Origin: Nitrososphaeria archaeon
GTDB lineage: Archaea; Thermoproteota; Nitrososphaeria; Geothermarchaeales; JDFR-13
DNA length: 17,010 nucleotides
Direction: 5' to 3'
Assembly: GCA_027000765.1 (NCBI GenBank)
Contig: JALTNJ010000130.1
Location: forward strand, 1 to 17,010
Shown here: positions 1 through 8,314 of the stretch, piece after piece
Position numbering within the stretch: the first letter of the stretch is position 1
How the letters are laid out: the number at the start of each line of letters is the position of its first letter
Translations under genes and position numbers: made by a program
The notes under the pieces: generated by a model
What the model was told of the DNA's origin: nothing
Database searches by the model: none
The model's input: the letters and a program-made list of their open reading frames with translations, nothing else

Positions 1-554
1 ACGGAGTATTAACCGACCACGTTACATACATGCTTGAATTTATTCGAGGCACGATACTTAAGGATGTGGATATGACTAAGGAGGATGTTGATAGCTGGGA
101 TAAATTGATCGGAGGGTATAGCTTCAAGACGATATTTGAGAAGTGTCTTGAATATGATGACTTCCTCAGGAACATGCCTGTTATAGAGGGAGCGGTGGAA
201 GGTGTTAATAGGCTCGTCGAGAAATTCCATGTAATAATTGTTACTGCACGGCCGGCATCAACCGCTGAAGAGACATATATCTGGCTGAGGAAAAATGGTT
301 TCCAGTTCCATACACTCCTAGTTGGAAATACTGTTGACCGGACACTATTGAATATTGATGTCTTGATAGATGATAATCCCCATGCTATAACGGGGTTTGC
401 AATGAGAGGTGGTTTATCAATAGTTTATTCACAGCCCTGGAATAAGAGGCTACCTCCAGATGCTGATGAATACATTGAAAACGGGAATATTATGAGGTTT
501 GAGGAATGGAGTGGAATAACACGGTTTGTCTATAACAGGTTTTTAGATACCTAG
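1..554 (+). CDS. 5'(3')-deoxyribonucleotidase-like HAD phosphatase (5' end off the window)
   Basis: HAD-superfamily phosphatase resembling the NT5C/5'-nucleotidase family, which removes phosphate from (deoxy)nucleoside monophosphates in the cytoplasm. The frame is open to the left edge. Translating from base 3 gives G-V-L-T-D-H before the first ATG at base 30, and the cut codon before it ends in AC, so it could be the second Asp of motif I (DxDGVL). The ATG at 30 is therefore internal and the true start lies upstream. Motif II is seen as VTARP (240-254), and the acidic motif as IDDNP (366-380), holding the two aspartates expected to help bind Mg2+. The visible part is about 184 residues, close to a full small HAD enzyme, so probably only about ten residues are missing. 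The next gene starts 85 bp downstream, and the two need not be co-transcribed. Substrate identity is inferred from family only. Confidence 0.75.
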   Translation, partial: GVLTDHVTYMLEFIRGTILKDVDMTKEDVDSWDKLIGGYSFKTIFEKCLEYDDFLRNMPVIEGAVEGVNRLVEKFHVIIVTARPASTAEETYIWLRKNGFQFHTLLVGNTVDRTLLNIDVLIDDNPHAITGFAMRGGLSIVYSQPWNKRLPPDADEYIENGNIMRFEEWSGITRFVYNRFLDT

Positions 555-639
555 TTAATTAACTCGTCTTCTAATAATATTATCTTAATACTGATACAGA
601 ATATAGAGGATTTAATAGAGAATAGTATTTGGGAGGGAG

Positions 640-2427
640 ATGATCGTGAAGAGGCATCCTATGGATAGGTATCTGGCCTATAATATATTAACTGGATTTG
701 CTCCACATCCTACTGACAATATGCTTGCAGTATCTACTAATATGTCTGGTCAGGTAAACATATGGATTTATAAGGAGAATAGCAGTCCTAGGAGGATAAC
801 AACATTTGTGGATGAGAGAGCTGTTCCAATATCCTGGTCACCTGATGGAGAACATCTATTGTTTAATGTTGATGACAAGGGTAATGAGATATGGCAGTTT
901 TACCTATATTCATCGAGTGAGGGATGGTTTAGAGACCTTATAATTGAGGATAATGTAGTGCATTATACATCCAGGTACTGCTGGGGATGGGATAATAAGA
1001 GTTTCATCTACTTCGCCAATAGAGAGGACCCGACTCGCTTCGACCTCTATCTACATGATATTGGTAAGGCGGAGGATAGACTGGTATGGAGTGGATTCGG
1101 TGGATACCAAGTAGCATACTGGTATTTTCCAGATAAAATAGTTATACAGGATATACGTAGCCACGAAGATACAAATCTCTATCTCCTCGACCTCTCTAAA
1201 GAAGAGGTCTCAGACCTGACACCCCATGAAGGTGAGGCGGTTTTCCAGCCCTTAGCACCCTATAAGAATGGATTTTTCCTAGCTTCAGATCTAAATCGTG
1301 AATATCGTTATCTAGCATACTATGACCTTGAGAGAAGAGTTATGAAGGCCCTATGGGCAGGTGACTATGACGTTGAATTCGCGGCGATAGGTAGGGAAAC
1401 GTTCCTGTTCAGCGTTAATGTAGAATCGTATTCTCGGCTATATGTAATGGATCTACATACAAAGGCTACACAGAGGATATTCGTCCCAGAAGGAGTAATA
1501 GAGGATATACAGTCGGCAGGTGGCCAGGATAAATACTATATTCAGATGTCTACACCTTATCGGCCTAGCGAGATATATCTCTATAATTATGACACCGATG
1601 AATTTAGGAGGGTCGTGGATGTATTCTACGGGGATATACCGAAGAGGGATATGGCTAGGCCGCGGATAGAGTATTATAAGAGTTTCGATGGGAGAAAGAT
1701 ACATACGATTATATATAAGCCTAGAGGTCAGGGGCCATTCCCCGTAGTTATATATCTACATGGAGGCCCGCAGAGCCAGAGTAGGCCCAGATATTCACCT
1801 CTTACACAATACCTTGTTAGTAGGGGAGTCGCTGTAGCCATGCCAAACTTCCGAGGCTCGACAGGATTTGGAAAGACATTTAGAAATCTGATTAATAGAG
1901 ACTGGGGAGGCGGTGAATTAAGGGATGTGGAGTATCTTGTTAAATACCTCTCTAGGAAGAAGTGGGTTGATAAGAATAGAATTGGCGTAGTTGGGGGGAG
2001 CTTCGGCGGGTTCCTAACTTTATCATGTGTAACAAGGCTTCCCGACCTATGGAGAGTCGCTGTAGAATGGTTTGGACCCAGCAACCTAGTGACATTCGCG
2101 AGATCAGTGCCACCATATTGGAAGAGATACATGAAGAGGTGGGTAGGTGATCCAGATGACCCTGAGGATCTGAAGATGCTGGAGGAAAGGTCGCCGATAA
2201 CATATGTGGATAATATCAGGGTGCCGATGATGATAGTACAGGGAGCGAAGGATATCAGGGTCGTTAAGGAGGAGTCGGAGCAGATCGTTGAGAAACTGAA
2301 GGAGAAGGATATAGAGGTGGAGTATATCTTGTATGAAGATGAGGGCCATGGATTCACCAAGGAGAAGAATAACAAGGATGCTGTTAAAAAGACGGTTGAG
2401 TTCCTGTTGAAACACCTCCTCCAGTAA
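640..2427 (+). CDS. S9 family acylaminoacyl peptidase / prolyl oligopeptidase
   Basis: Cytosolic serine peptidase that would trim short peptides or N-acylated amino acids. The N-terminal ~340 residues have the repeated blade-like W-S-P-D-G and D-L patterns of a beta-propeller (for example SWSPDGEHLLF). The C-terminal ~250 residues are an alpha/beta hydrolase. The catalytic triad is readable: Ser454 in GGSFGG, Asp538 in GAKDIRV and His570 in DEGHGF; the oxyanion region is YLHGGP. The length of 595 residues is normal for archaeal acylaminoacyl peptidases. The start is uncertain. GGAGG at 632-636 lies only 3 nt before the ATG at 640 but 9 nt before a GTG at 646, and there is another ATG at 661. 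No signal peptide is seen. The next gene begins 23 bp downstream, so they may be co-transcribed. Acylaminoacyl peptidase versus oligopeptidase cannot be settled from sequence. Confidence 0.93.
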   Translation: MIVKRHPMDRYLAYNILTGFAPHPTDNMLAVSTNMSGQVNIWIYKENSSPRRITTFVDERAVPISWSPDGEHLLFNVDDKGNEIWQFYLYSSSEGWFRDLIIEDNVVHYTSRYCWGWDNKSFIYFANREDPTRFDLYLHDIGKAEDRLVWSGFGGYQVAYWYFPDKIVIQDIRSHEDTNLYLLDLSKEEVSDLTPHEGEAVFQPLAPYKNGFFLASDLNREYRYLAYYDLERRVMKALWAGDYDVEFAAIGRETFLFSVNVESYSRLYVMDLHTKATQRIFVPEGVIEDIQSAGGQDKYYIQMSTPYRPSEIYLYNYDTDEFRRVVDVFYGDIPKRDMARPRIEYYKSFDGRKIHTIIYKPRGQGPFPVVIYLHGGPQSQSRPRYSPLTQYLVSRGVAVAMPNFRGSTGFGKTFRNLINRDWGGGELRDVEYLVKYLSRKKWVDKNRIGVVGGSFGGFLTLSCVTRLPDLWRVAVEWFGPSNLVTFARSVPPYWKRYMKRWVGDPDDPEDLKMLEERSPITYVDNIRVPMMIVQGAKDIRVVKEESEQIVEKLKEKDIEVEYILYEDEGHGFTKEKNNKDAVKKTVEFLLKHLLQ

Positions 2428-2450
2428 ATACTTAGGGTGTATATAGGTCT

Positions 2451-3500
2451 ATGCCCGTTGAAGAAAAGTATGATTTAATCATAGTTGGAGCTGGAGTTGC
2501 AGGGGTATTCACCGGATACTTTGCCGTGGAAAAAGGGCTTAAAACCCTGATTCTTGAAAAGAATACATCTCCTGATGGGGCGACCCCAAGATCGGGTGGC
2601 GTTGTAACCAGGATGATGGATAATCCACTTGATTCAGAGCTAGCCGCCGAATCCATCAAGATAATCAGAGACGTCTTGGGAAATAATAAGGAGATAATTC
2701 GAGACGGATACATATCAATTGAGGATATGGATGATGCGGAGAGAGACCTCGAGAAGTTTAGGAGTCTTATTCCAGATATAGAGATATTGGATGCAGCTGA
2801 GGTTAGGTCTAGATGGAGTTATATAAAGCTGTATCATGATGAGGTGGGCCTATACTCCCCCAGCGACCTGACTCTAAACCCCTTTAAACTATTGGTGTAT
2901 ATGTGGGATAGACTTAGAGATATGGATGTAGATTTAAGGCTTGGAGAGAAGGTTGAGCGTCTTATTATAGAGGATGATATGGTTCATGGTGTGGAGACTC
3001 ACGATAACACTAGGTATTATTCAGATAAAGTTGTGCTTACCTCGGGGCCTTGGAACAGGGAGATACTTAGGTTACATGGGATATCCCTAAATGTATGGCT
3101 GATAGGCGTTCCGATATTCAAGTTCAAAGTTGATGTGAAGGACATGATCGGCGTCTGGGATGAGAACATATACTCTTACTGGAGACCGGATAATGGCTAT
3201 TGGATAGGCGGCGTATATGACTCGTTCCCTATCGATAAGGCGGACAATGGGTTTAGAAAGCCTGATAAGGAAGCTATGAAGAGGATCCTGGAGGGATTCA
3301 GATATAGATTTGAATTTAATCAATGGAAACTCATAGACTCTTGGAGTGGGCCGATATCCATCTCACACGATTACAAACCGATTTGTAGGGAAATAAAGGG
3401 GGTTAGGAACCTCTATGTAGTAGATGGTTTAGGCGGACGTGGATTAATGAGAGGCCCTGCTCTAGCTAAGATGCTTATAGAGCGGATCACCACCCAATAA
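2451..3500 (+). CDS. FAD-dependent oxidoreductase, DAO fold (sarcosine/glycine oxidase-like)
   Basis: Flavoprotein of the DAO/glycine oxidase superfamily, which oxidises C-N or C-O bonds of small amines, amino acids or hydroxy acids. The dinucleotide-binding motif GAGVAG is at residues 13-18 after the first beta strand, and Glu36 in LILEKN would contact the adenosine ribose. The middle has the family's LTSGPWNREI segment, and the C terminus has the closing FAD motif (VVDGLGGRGLMRGPALAKML). At 349 residues it is short but within the range of soluble members. It starts 23 bp after the peptidase gene with only a weak GGTG upstream (2436-2439). The following MFS gene seems to have its own promoter. 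A second, distinct DAO-fold enzyme lies just beyond that transporter. The substrate is unknown; sarcosine, glycine, D-amino acids and glycerol-3-phosphate-like molecules are all possible. Confidence 0.85.
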   Translation: MPVEEKYDLIIVGAGVAGVFTGYFAVEKGLKTLILEKNTSPDGATPRSGGVVTRMMDNPLDSELAAESIKIIRDVLGNNKEIIRDGYISIEDMDDAERDLEKFRSLIPDIEILDAAEVRSRWSYIKLYHDEVGLYSPSDLTLNPFKLLVYMWDRLRDMDVDLRLGEKVERLIIEDDMVHGVETHDNTRYYSDKVVLTSGPWNREILRLHGISLNVWLIGVPIFKFKVDVKDMIGVWDENIYSYWRPDNGYWIGGVYDSFPIDKADNGFRKPDKEAMKRILEGFRYRFEFNQWKLIDSWSGPISISHDYKPICREIKGVRNLYVVDGLGGRGLMRGPALAKMLIERITTQ

Positions 3501-3505
3501 CTGAA

Positions 3506-3515
3506 TTTTTAAATA
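3506..3515 (+). promoter_or_regulatory. TATA box of the MFS transporter gene
   Basis: TTTTTAAATA lies about 39 nt before the ATG at 3550, which predicts a transcription start near 3536 and a leader of about 13 nt. The same ten bases stand in front of the aminotransferase gene on the other strand. Placement is by eye, from the usual archaeal TATA-to-start distance. Confidence 0.45.
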
Positions 3516-3549
3516 GATTTTAGAGATATATCATTTTTATATAAGGATT

Positions 3550-4797
3550 ATGAAGGATGAGCTTATGGATAGGGATTATTCTCTAATGGATAAGCTTCTG
3601 ATATTTATTGCAGCAGTATTAGCCTGGAGCCATGATGCAGTTGGCCTGACTATCACGAATTTCCTTGCAGTACCTATTATGCAGGAATTTGGGGTGGATA
3701 AGGGGGCTATAGGCCTAATATTCTCAGCCCAGTATATGGCCACAGTATTAGGAGCAGTTCTATTTGGGGAGTTGGCAGATAGATTCGGTAGGAGAAACGC
3801 ATTATTCTACTCCATTGCATGGGACGCAGTATTAACAGCATTGTCCTCCCTTGCTCCAAGCTATGAGATACTGGCTCTACTCAGAATATTATCGGGTATG
3901 GGAGTATCCTGGGGAATAGGATTCGCATTACTTAGTGAGGTATACTCCCCCAGATACAGGGGGTTTTTTGGCGGCCTCATACACGCGATGTTCGTACTAG
4001 GATATGTTATTAGCGCTGCATCCGTAAGCATACTATATCCGATTTACGGGTGGCGGCCAATATTCCTAGTAGCCTTATACCCAATTCCAATTATCCTCAT
4101 CCTCGCCGTATTCATGCCCGAGTCAAAGATATGGAGAAAATATAAGGAGCTTGAGGAGATGGGGGAGGTAGAGAGGGAAGTTGGTATCAAGGAATTATTT
4201 AAGGGACGTATTTTGAAGCTAACCATATTAGGCTCACTCCTATTCTGGAGCTCGGAATTTGCATACCATGCTTCAGTAGACTGGGCGCCTACCCTATTAG
4301 TAGAGCTCTTTGGATTCGGGGTGACTGAGGCGAGTGACCTCGTCCTCCTAATATCATTGGCGATAGTCTCATTCCTCCCATTCATAGGATTTATCAGTGA
4401 TAGGATTGGGAGGAGAACAGCCTTCGCCGCTTCATCCCTTATAGGATTATTAGGTACCATCGCATTAGGATACTACACTATATTAACAATGAATAGGGAG
4501 ATGGCTATAATGTCACTATTCATACTCCCACTTGGATTTGGTGCACACGCCCTCTACGGCGTCTGGTCAAGCGAGATGTTCCCAACGAGGGTCAGGGCTA
4601 CAGGGACTTCATTTGTATTTAGCGTAGCCAGGGGACTATCTATAAGCGGCTTCTTAGTAGGCATCTTATCCAGCTCCATAGGCCTGGCATCAGCCATAGT
4701 CGGGTTATCATTAATCGGGTTTACATTGATGAGTACAATATGCTGGCTCCTCCCCGAGACAAGGGGGAAGGTGATCGATGTAGACGAGGAGCTCTAG
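3550..4797 (+). CDS. Major facilitator superfamily transporter
   Basis: Twelve-helix MFS secondary transporter of the cytoplasmic membrane. MFS motif A is clear in the loop between helices 2 and 3 (DRFGRR, residues 77-82) and recurs in the second half (DRIGRR, about 284-289), as in the metabolite:H+ and aromatic/organic acid symporter groups. A charged cytoplasmic loop, about residues 191-221, joins the two six-helix halves. The length of 415 is typical. The start is the ATG at 3550 with a weak AAGGA; another ATG at 3565 is possible. The gene sits between two DAO-fold FAD oxidoreductases and is 28 bp from the second, so the likely cargo is the substrate or product of those enzymes, such as an amino or organic acid. 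The substrate is inferred from context alone. Confidence 0.92.
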   Translation: MKDELMDRDYSLMDKLLIFIAAVLAWSHDAVGLTITNFLAVPIMQEFGVDKGAIGLIFSAQYMATVLGAVLFGELADRFGRRNALFYSIAWDAVLTALSSLAPSYEILALLRILSGMGVSWGIGFALLSEVYSPRYRGFFGGLIHAMFVLGYVISAASVSILYPIYGWRPIFLVALYPIPIILILAVFMPESKIWRKYKELEEMGEVEREVGIKELFKGRILKLTILGSLLFWSSEFAYHASVDWAPTLLVELFGFGVTEASDLVLLISLAIVSFLPFIGFISDRIGRRTAFAASSLIGLLGTIALGYYTILTMNREMAIMSLFILPLGFGAHALYGVWSSEMFPTRVRATGTSFVFSVARGLSISGFLVGILSSSIGLASAIVGLSLIGFTLMSTICWLLPETRGKVIDVDEEL

Positions 4798-4825
4798 AAT
4801 CATTTTTACGTGGTTAAAATGGCTG

Positions 4826-6067
4826 GTGAAAAAATTGAGAGAGATAGTAGTGGTTGGAGGAGGAGTAATCGGTTTATCCACATCAATACTCCTTGCGAAG
4901 AAGGGATATAGAGTCACTATTATTGAGAGGAATAGAGTTGGCTGTGAAGCCTCTTCAAAGAACGCGGGTCTAGTGGTTCCAGCCATGTATAGCCCATATC
5001 CACTCTCGCTAGACTATATAAAGACGATGAAGATGATGATCAACGGCGCTAGCCCAGTCAAGATATCCCCTGTAAGAATGGGGTGCAGATGGATAAGACA
5101 CGTATTAAAAAATCGGGGGGAATTGGCTAGAGATACGAGATGGAAAAGTCTCAGGAGAGAAGGTAGGTTGGCCATAGAAATAATACGTGCCTTCATACAT
5201 GAGATGGATGTAGACTGCAGATATAATGAGGGATCGATACTCGAGATATATACCGATGAGGATTATCTTGGTGAAGCGGTTAAACATGCTAGGGACGTAG
5301 AAGCCGATGGACTTAAGATTGAGATACTGGATGGAGATGAGATGAGGGAGCTGGAGCCCGGTCTAAGTACCAGCATAATAGGTGGATTGAGATATGTATA
5401 TGATGCATCTCTAGATCCTGAGGCATATATCACAGGACTTAGGAAACTGGCTGAAAAAGAAGGTGTCCATGTAATTGAGGGAGTAGAGGTAGAGGGATTT
5501 AAAGAGGATCTGGATGTAAAGGTTTTCTCCAGGAGAGAGACATTTAAATGTGACTATTTAGTTCTAGCCAATGGACCGTGGATAAGAGACCTATTGCGTA
5601 GAGTAGGATATGACATCATGATACATCCAGCGAGGGGATACGTCATTACACTTAAGATGGATGAGGGGAGAACTCTTAGATATCCATTGATGATTGAGGA
5701 GGCTAAGGTCGTGGCATTACCACTGGGAGAGACTATTAGACTTGCGGGGATCATGGACTTCATAGGTTATGATACTAGAGTCCCCTATAGAAGGCTGGAG
5801 AAACTGTTATCGAAGGTCTATAGCCAAGTCCCTATCCTAGAAGGATTGAAGACCATCGATACTAGGACTGCTTTTAGACCATGTACCCCCGACGAGATTC
5901 CCGTAATTGGATTTCTACCAGGATCTGAGAAAGTGCTTGTGGCAGGAGGTCATTGTAGATTCGGCTTGACGTTCTCCGGTATAACGGGGTTAATAGTATC
6001 ACAGTTAATAGCTGGTGAGGAGACAGTGATAGATACCGAGGTGTTTTCACCAAGTAGACTAATGTAG
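4826..6067 (+). CDS. FAD-dependent oxidoreductase, D-amino-acid dehydrogenase (DadA)-like
   Basis: DAO-fold flavoenzyme closest in pattern to the DadA/D-amino acid dehydrogenase and dye-linked proline-type dehydrogenases, which deaminate amino acids and pass electrons to a quinone or other acceptor. FAD-binding GGGVIG is at residues 11-16 and Glu34 follows in TIIERN. The SSKNAGLVVP segment near residues 43-52 matches the family's S-x-x-NAG region. The C-terminal half carries RPCTPDEIPVIG and then GGHCRFGLTFSGITG, the typical substrate and FAD-closing motifs. It starts with GTG at 4826; an upstream ATG at 4819 is in another frame and unproductive. It follows the MFS gene by 28 bp and probably shares its transcript. 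The stop is 8 bp from the convergent gene's stop. It is only distantly similar to the other oxidoreductase here, so the two are not a recent duplication. Exact substrate unknown. Confidence 0.88.
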   Translation: MKKLREIVVVGGGVIGLSTSILLAKKGYRVTIIERNRVGCEASSKNAGLVVPAMYSPYPLSLDYIKTMKMMINGASPVKISPVRMGCRWIRHVLKNRGELARDTRWKSLRREGRLAIEIIRAFIHEMDVDCRYNEGSILEIYTDEDYLGEAVKHARDVEADGLKIEILDGDEMRELEPGLSTSIIGGLRYVYDASLDPEAYITGLRKLAEKEGVHVIEGVEVEGFKEDLDVKVFSRRETFKCDYLVLANGPWIRDLLRRVGYDIMIHPARGYVITLKMDEGRTLRYPLMIEEAKVVALPLGETIRLAGIMDFIGYDTRVPYRRLEKLLSKVYSQVPILEGLKTIDTRTAFRPCTPDEIPVIGFLPGSEKVLVAGGHCRFGLTFSGITGLIVSQLIAGEETVIDTEVFSPSRLM

Positions 6068-6075
6068 CTAAATTA

Positions 6076-6792
6076 TCATCTACTGCCCCATTCCAACATC
6101 CTCTTAAGCCTAAAATACTTTCTATGCATCTGGAGAATCACTATACCCGCAAGTGGAGCTAAGAATGATAATATGGGTGATTCAAATAAGATTGATATGT
6201 ATAGAATAACTCCAGCTAGGAATATAGCTAAGGGTAGATATAAGAAGTAGTGGAGGTTCCTCTCACGCTTATACTGTGCCTCCAACTCCTTCCTGTTCAA
6301 TGGAACAAATGTGCCTTCAATCATATAGAGAGTTAGATCAGCTAGGCCGGAGATAGCTTTCTCAAGTGAGCTCGTATCTATAGACTTTAAGTGACTTATA
6401 AACCTTACTGGAAGCTCCTTCGGATCATCATCATAACTTGGTTTAAGGCTCTTAATATGACTCAAGATCTTCTTTTCATTCAACTCATCAATAGTTACTT
6501 GGGATAATACTATGATGTAGAGGTAGTATATTGCCTCCCCTAAATATTTTCCAGCCTCCCTAAATTTACGCCTCAGAATATATTTCCTCGCATTATCCAA
6601 GGCAGGAATAACCTTGCTTCCTCTAAGCCTAAACCGGGTTAAGAAACCTACATTAACCTCGTCTCCAGATTTTGCCCCATACTCCTTATACGCGTTTCTA
6701 AAGCCCTCGAGTATACCGTCTCTAAACTCCCTACTTACACTTGCATAGTCCAGTGCCTTAAGCAGAATAGCTCTACGTATAGTTATCTTCAT
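6076..6792 (-). CDS. Uncharacterised protein with two C-terminal membrane helices
   Basis: I do not recognise this 238-residue protein. The first ~175 residues are soluble, highly charged and probably mostly helical, with many Lys/Arg/Glu (for example around ARKYILRRKFREAGKYLGEA). Residues about 181-202 and 203-221 form two closely spaced hydrophobic helices, followed by a basic tail (MHRKYFRLKRML). The positive-inside rule then places both the large N-terminal domain and the tail in the cytoplasm. No catalytic motif, zinc ligands or signal peptide were seen. Its ATG overlaps the TGA of the aminotransferase by 4 bp, so it is almost certainly translated from the same message. That is the only hint of function. 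It could be a membrane-tethered regulator or partner of that enzyme, or merely co-transcribed. Confidence 0.8.
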   Translation of the reverse strand: MKITIRRAILLKALDYASVSREFRDGILEGFRNAYKEYGAKSGDEVNVGFLTRFRLRGSKVIPALDNARKYILRRKFREAGKYLGEAIYYLYIIVLSQVTIDELNEKKILSHIKSLKPSYDDDPKELPVRFISHLKSIDTSSLEKAISGLADLTLYMIEGTFVPLNRKELEAQYKRERNLHYFLYLPLAIFLAGVILYISILFESPILSFLAPLAGIVILQMHRKYFRLKRMLEWGSR

Positions 6793-8144
6793 AGCCCACT
6801 CTGTTTAAATTCATTGTTGACTTTCTTTATAGCCATTTCCATTCTTTCAAGACCTTGGAATAACACTTCCTCCTCTATCGTAAGCGGTGGATAAAGCCTA
6901 ACTGTCGTCTCCTCATCCCAAACAGCCCTAACACCAAATTTAGTTGCCTCGACAAATATCCTCCTAGCAAGCTCCTCATCAACCTGCTCTCCCCGGCCAG
7001 AATCCACTTCAAAGCCTAGGAGGAAGCCTACGCCCCTTGCGTCCGCTATGATCTCATACTTAGGTATCCAGTCTCTCATCACCTTGAGGGCCTCTTCCCC
7101 TAGCTTAGCGGCGCGGTCCATCAACCTATCCCTATACATAATTTCGATTGTCTTTAATGCTGCGGCGCATCCAGCGGGGCTTCCTGCGAATGTACTCCCT
7201 GAATATGCCTTGGTGGACCCCATTATCTCCTCCGAGCCTACAACGGCTCCAATTGGGATAAGGCCTCCCGTCAACCCCTTAGCCGTGACCAGTATATCCA
7301 CTTTAATACCATAGTGTTCGATACCCCACATCTTTCCCGTGCGGCCAAATCCAGTTAGCACTTCATCGTTTATCAATACCCATCCATATTTATCGGCCAT
7401 CTTCCTAAGGCCCTCCACAAAACTCTTTGGCGGTATGACGTTCCCGCCCTCCGCCATCATAGGTTCAAATAGAACTCCAGCGATTCTACTCGGCTCAGCA
7501 ATATATTTAAGGATATTATCCTCGATATACCATAGGCATAACTCTGCATACTCCTCTTCAGTCATATTTAGCGGTATCCTATAGTTCCTGGGATAGGGAG
7601 CGAATAATACTCCTCCATGCATAGCCTCAAAATAACTCTTTCGCTCAGCCGTCTCCGACCCGATATTCCTGGCCCCTATAGAGTCGCCGTGGAACTGCCC
7701 GATAAAAGCTATTATCAATGGTCTCTTGGTATGGGTAACTGCATACGATACAGCGGCTTCCGCAGCCTCGGTTCCTGACACCTCATAGCTGACTCTAGTT
7801 AGGTTTTGAGGCGTTATCTCCACAAGCTTCTCAGCGAGTTCTACAGCTAGAAAATGATTATATACAAATCCGAATCTAGATAATGCCTCCACCACAGCCT
7901 CATATACCTCAGGATGTACATTACCTACATTGTTGGAGGCCCATCCACTAGAGAAATCAATATATCTGTAGCCGTCTACATCTATGAGCCATGAGCCCTC
8001 CGCCTTAGCAGTTATAAAAGTTGCTTTAGTTATAAACTTCTTCTCTGCATTAGGCGCTGCTCCACCAGGATAGAGCCTTAGGGACTTCATTAGATACTCT
8101 CTACTTTTTGGACCAGGAAGTTCTTTATAAGATATGGTGGACAC
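6789..8144 (-). CDS. Class III PLP-dependent aminotransferase
   Basis: Fold-type I, class III (omega-amino acid / glutamate-semialdehyde type) aminotransferase of the cytosol. Counting from the GTG at 8144, the PLP-stacking region SGTEAAEAA is at residues 123-131, Asp260 in NDEVLTGFGRTG would hold the pyridine nitrogen, and Lys289 in AKGLTGG is the Schiff-base lysine. The early PGPKSRE and YPGGA segments are family-typical, so the start lies before them. The frame stays open to an ATG at 8249, but that ATG lies upstream of the TATA box (8179-8188), and the intervening AT-rich codons look non-coding. A strong GGAGGTG (8142-8148) precedes an ATA at 8135 by 6 nt, while GTG 8144 overlaps it and TTG 8153 precedes it. 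I give GTG 8144 as the longest start overlapping the Shine-Dalgarno, although ATA 8135 fits the spacing better. The amino donor is not determinable; taurine, beta-alanine and 4-aminobutyrate types are possible. Confidence 0.9.
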   Translation of the reverse strand: MSTISYKELPGPKSREYLMKSLRLYPGGAAPNAEKKFITKATFITAKAEGSWLIDVDGYRYIDFSSGWASNNVGNVHPEVYEAVVEALSRFGFVYNHFLAVELAEKLVEITPQNLTRVSYEVSGTEAAEAAVSYAVTHTKRPLIIAFIGQFHGDSIGARNIGSETAERKSYFEAMHGGVLFAPYPRNYRIPLNMTEEEYAELCLWYIEDNILKYIAEPSRIAGVLFEPMMAEGGNVIPPKSFVEGLRKMADKYGWVLINDEVLTGFGRTGKMWGIEHYGIKVDILVTAKGLTGGLIPIGAVVGSEEIMGSTKAYSGSTFAGSPAGCAAALKTIEIMYRDRLMDRAAKLGEEALKVMRDWIPKYEIIADARGVGFLLGFEVDSGRGEQVDEELARRIFVEATKFGVRAVWDEETTVRLYPPLTIEEEVLFQGLERMEMAIKKVNNEFKQSGL

Positions 8145-8148
8145 CTCC
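8142..8148 (-). promoter_or_regulatory. Shine-Dalgarno GGAGGTG that decides the aminotransferase start
   Basis: A perfect GGAGGTG lies 6 nt before the in-frame ATA at 8135-8133. Two other genes in the window have the same seven bases 7 nt before their start codons (TTG at 9698 and ATG at 14839). No ATG, GTG or TTG occurs at the matching position here. Confidence 0.7.
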
Positions 8149-8178
8149 TTCAAAACTTTATATAACTTGGTTATACAA

Positions 8179-8188
8179 TATTTAAAAA
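8179..8188 (-). promoter_or_regulatory. TATA box of the aminotransferase operon
   Basis: TTTTTAAATA on the minus strand, the same ten bases as before the MFS gene. It predicts a transcription start near 8157, upstream of the GGAGGTG at 8148. That makes translation from the distant ATG at 8249 unlikely. Confidence 0.55.
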
Positions 8189-8314
8189 CCGTTTGAGATA
8201 TATAATTCTGTTTTAAAATTAAGCGTACGATGCTAAATAAATTTCGCATATAAAGGTCGTAACCTGTTTAAACTATAGACTAGATATCCATTGTCTCTAT
8301 ATATTATTTCATGA

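Noticed and set aside
1728..2375. 215-codon open frame on the minus strand
   Set aside because: It lies fully antisense to the S9 peptidase hydrolase domain, whose catalytic motifs are intact. The translated protein is low-complexity Ser/Leu/Pro-rich without motifs, so it is a shadow of codon bias.
4044..4460. 138-codon minus-strand open frame
   Set aside because: It is antisense to the MFS transporter, with no Shine-Dalgarno or recognisable domain.
8145..8249. N-terminal extension of the aminotransferase from ATG 8249
   Set aside because: The stretch contains the TATA box and leader, and its translation is AT-driven with no family similarity. The extension would have to be transcribed from further upstream.
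8274..8301. Imperfect inverted repeat TATAGAC...GTCTcTATA downstream of the DIPP synthase gene
   Set aside because: The stem is only 7 bp with a bulge and a 12-nt loop, with no T-run after it on either strand. It is too weak to call a terminator or operator.
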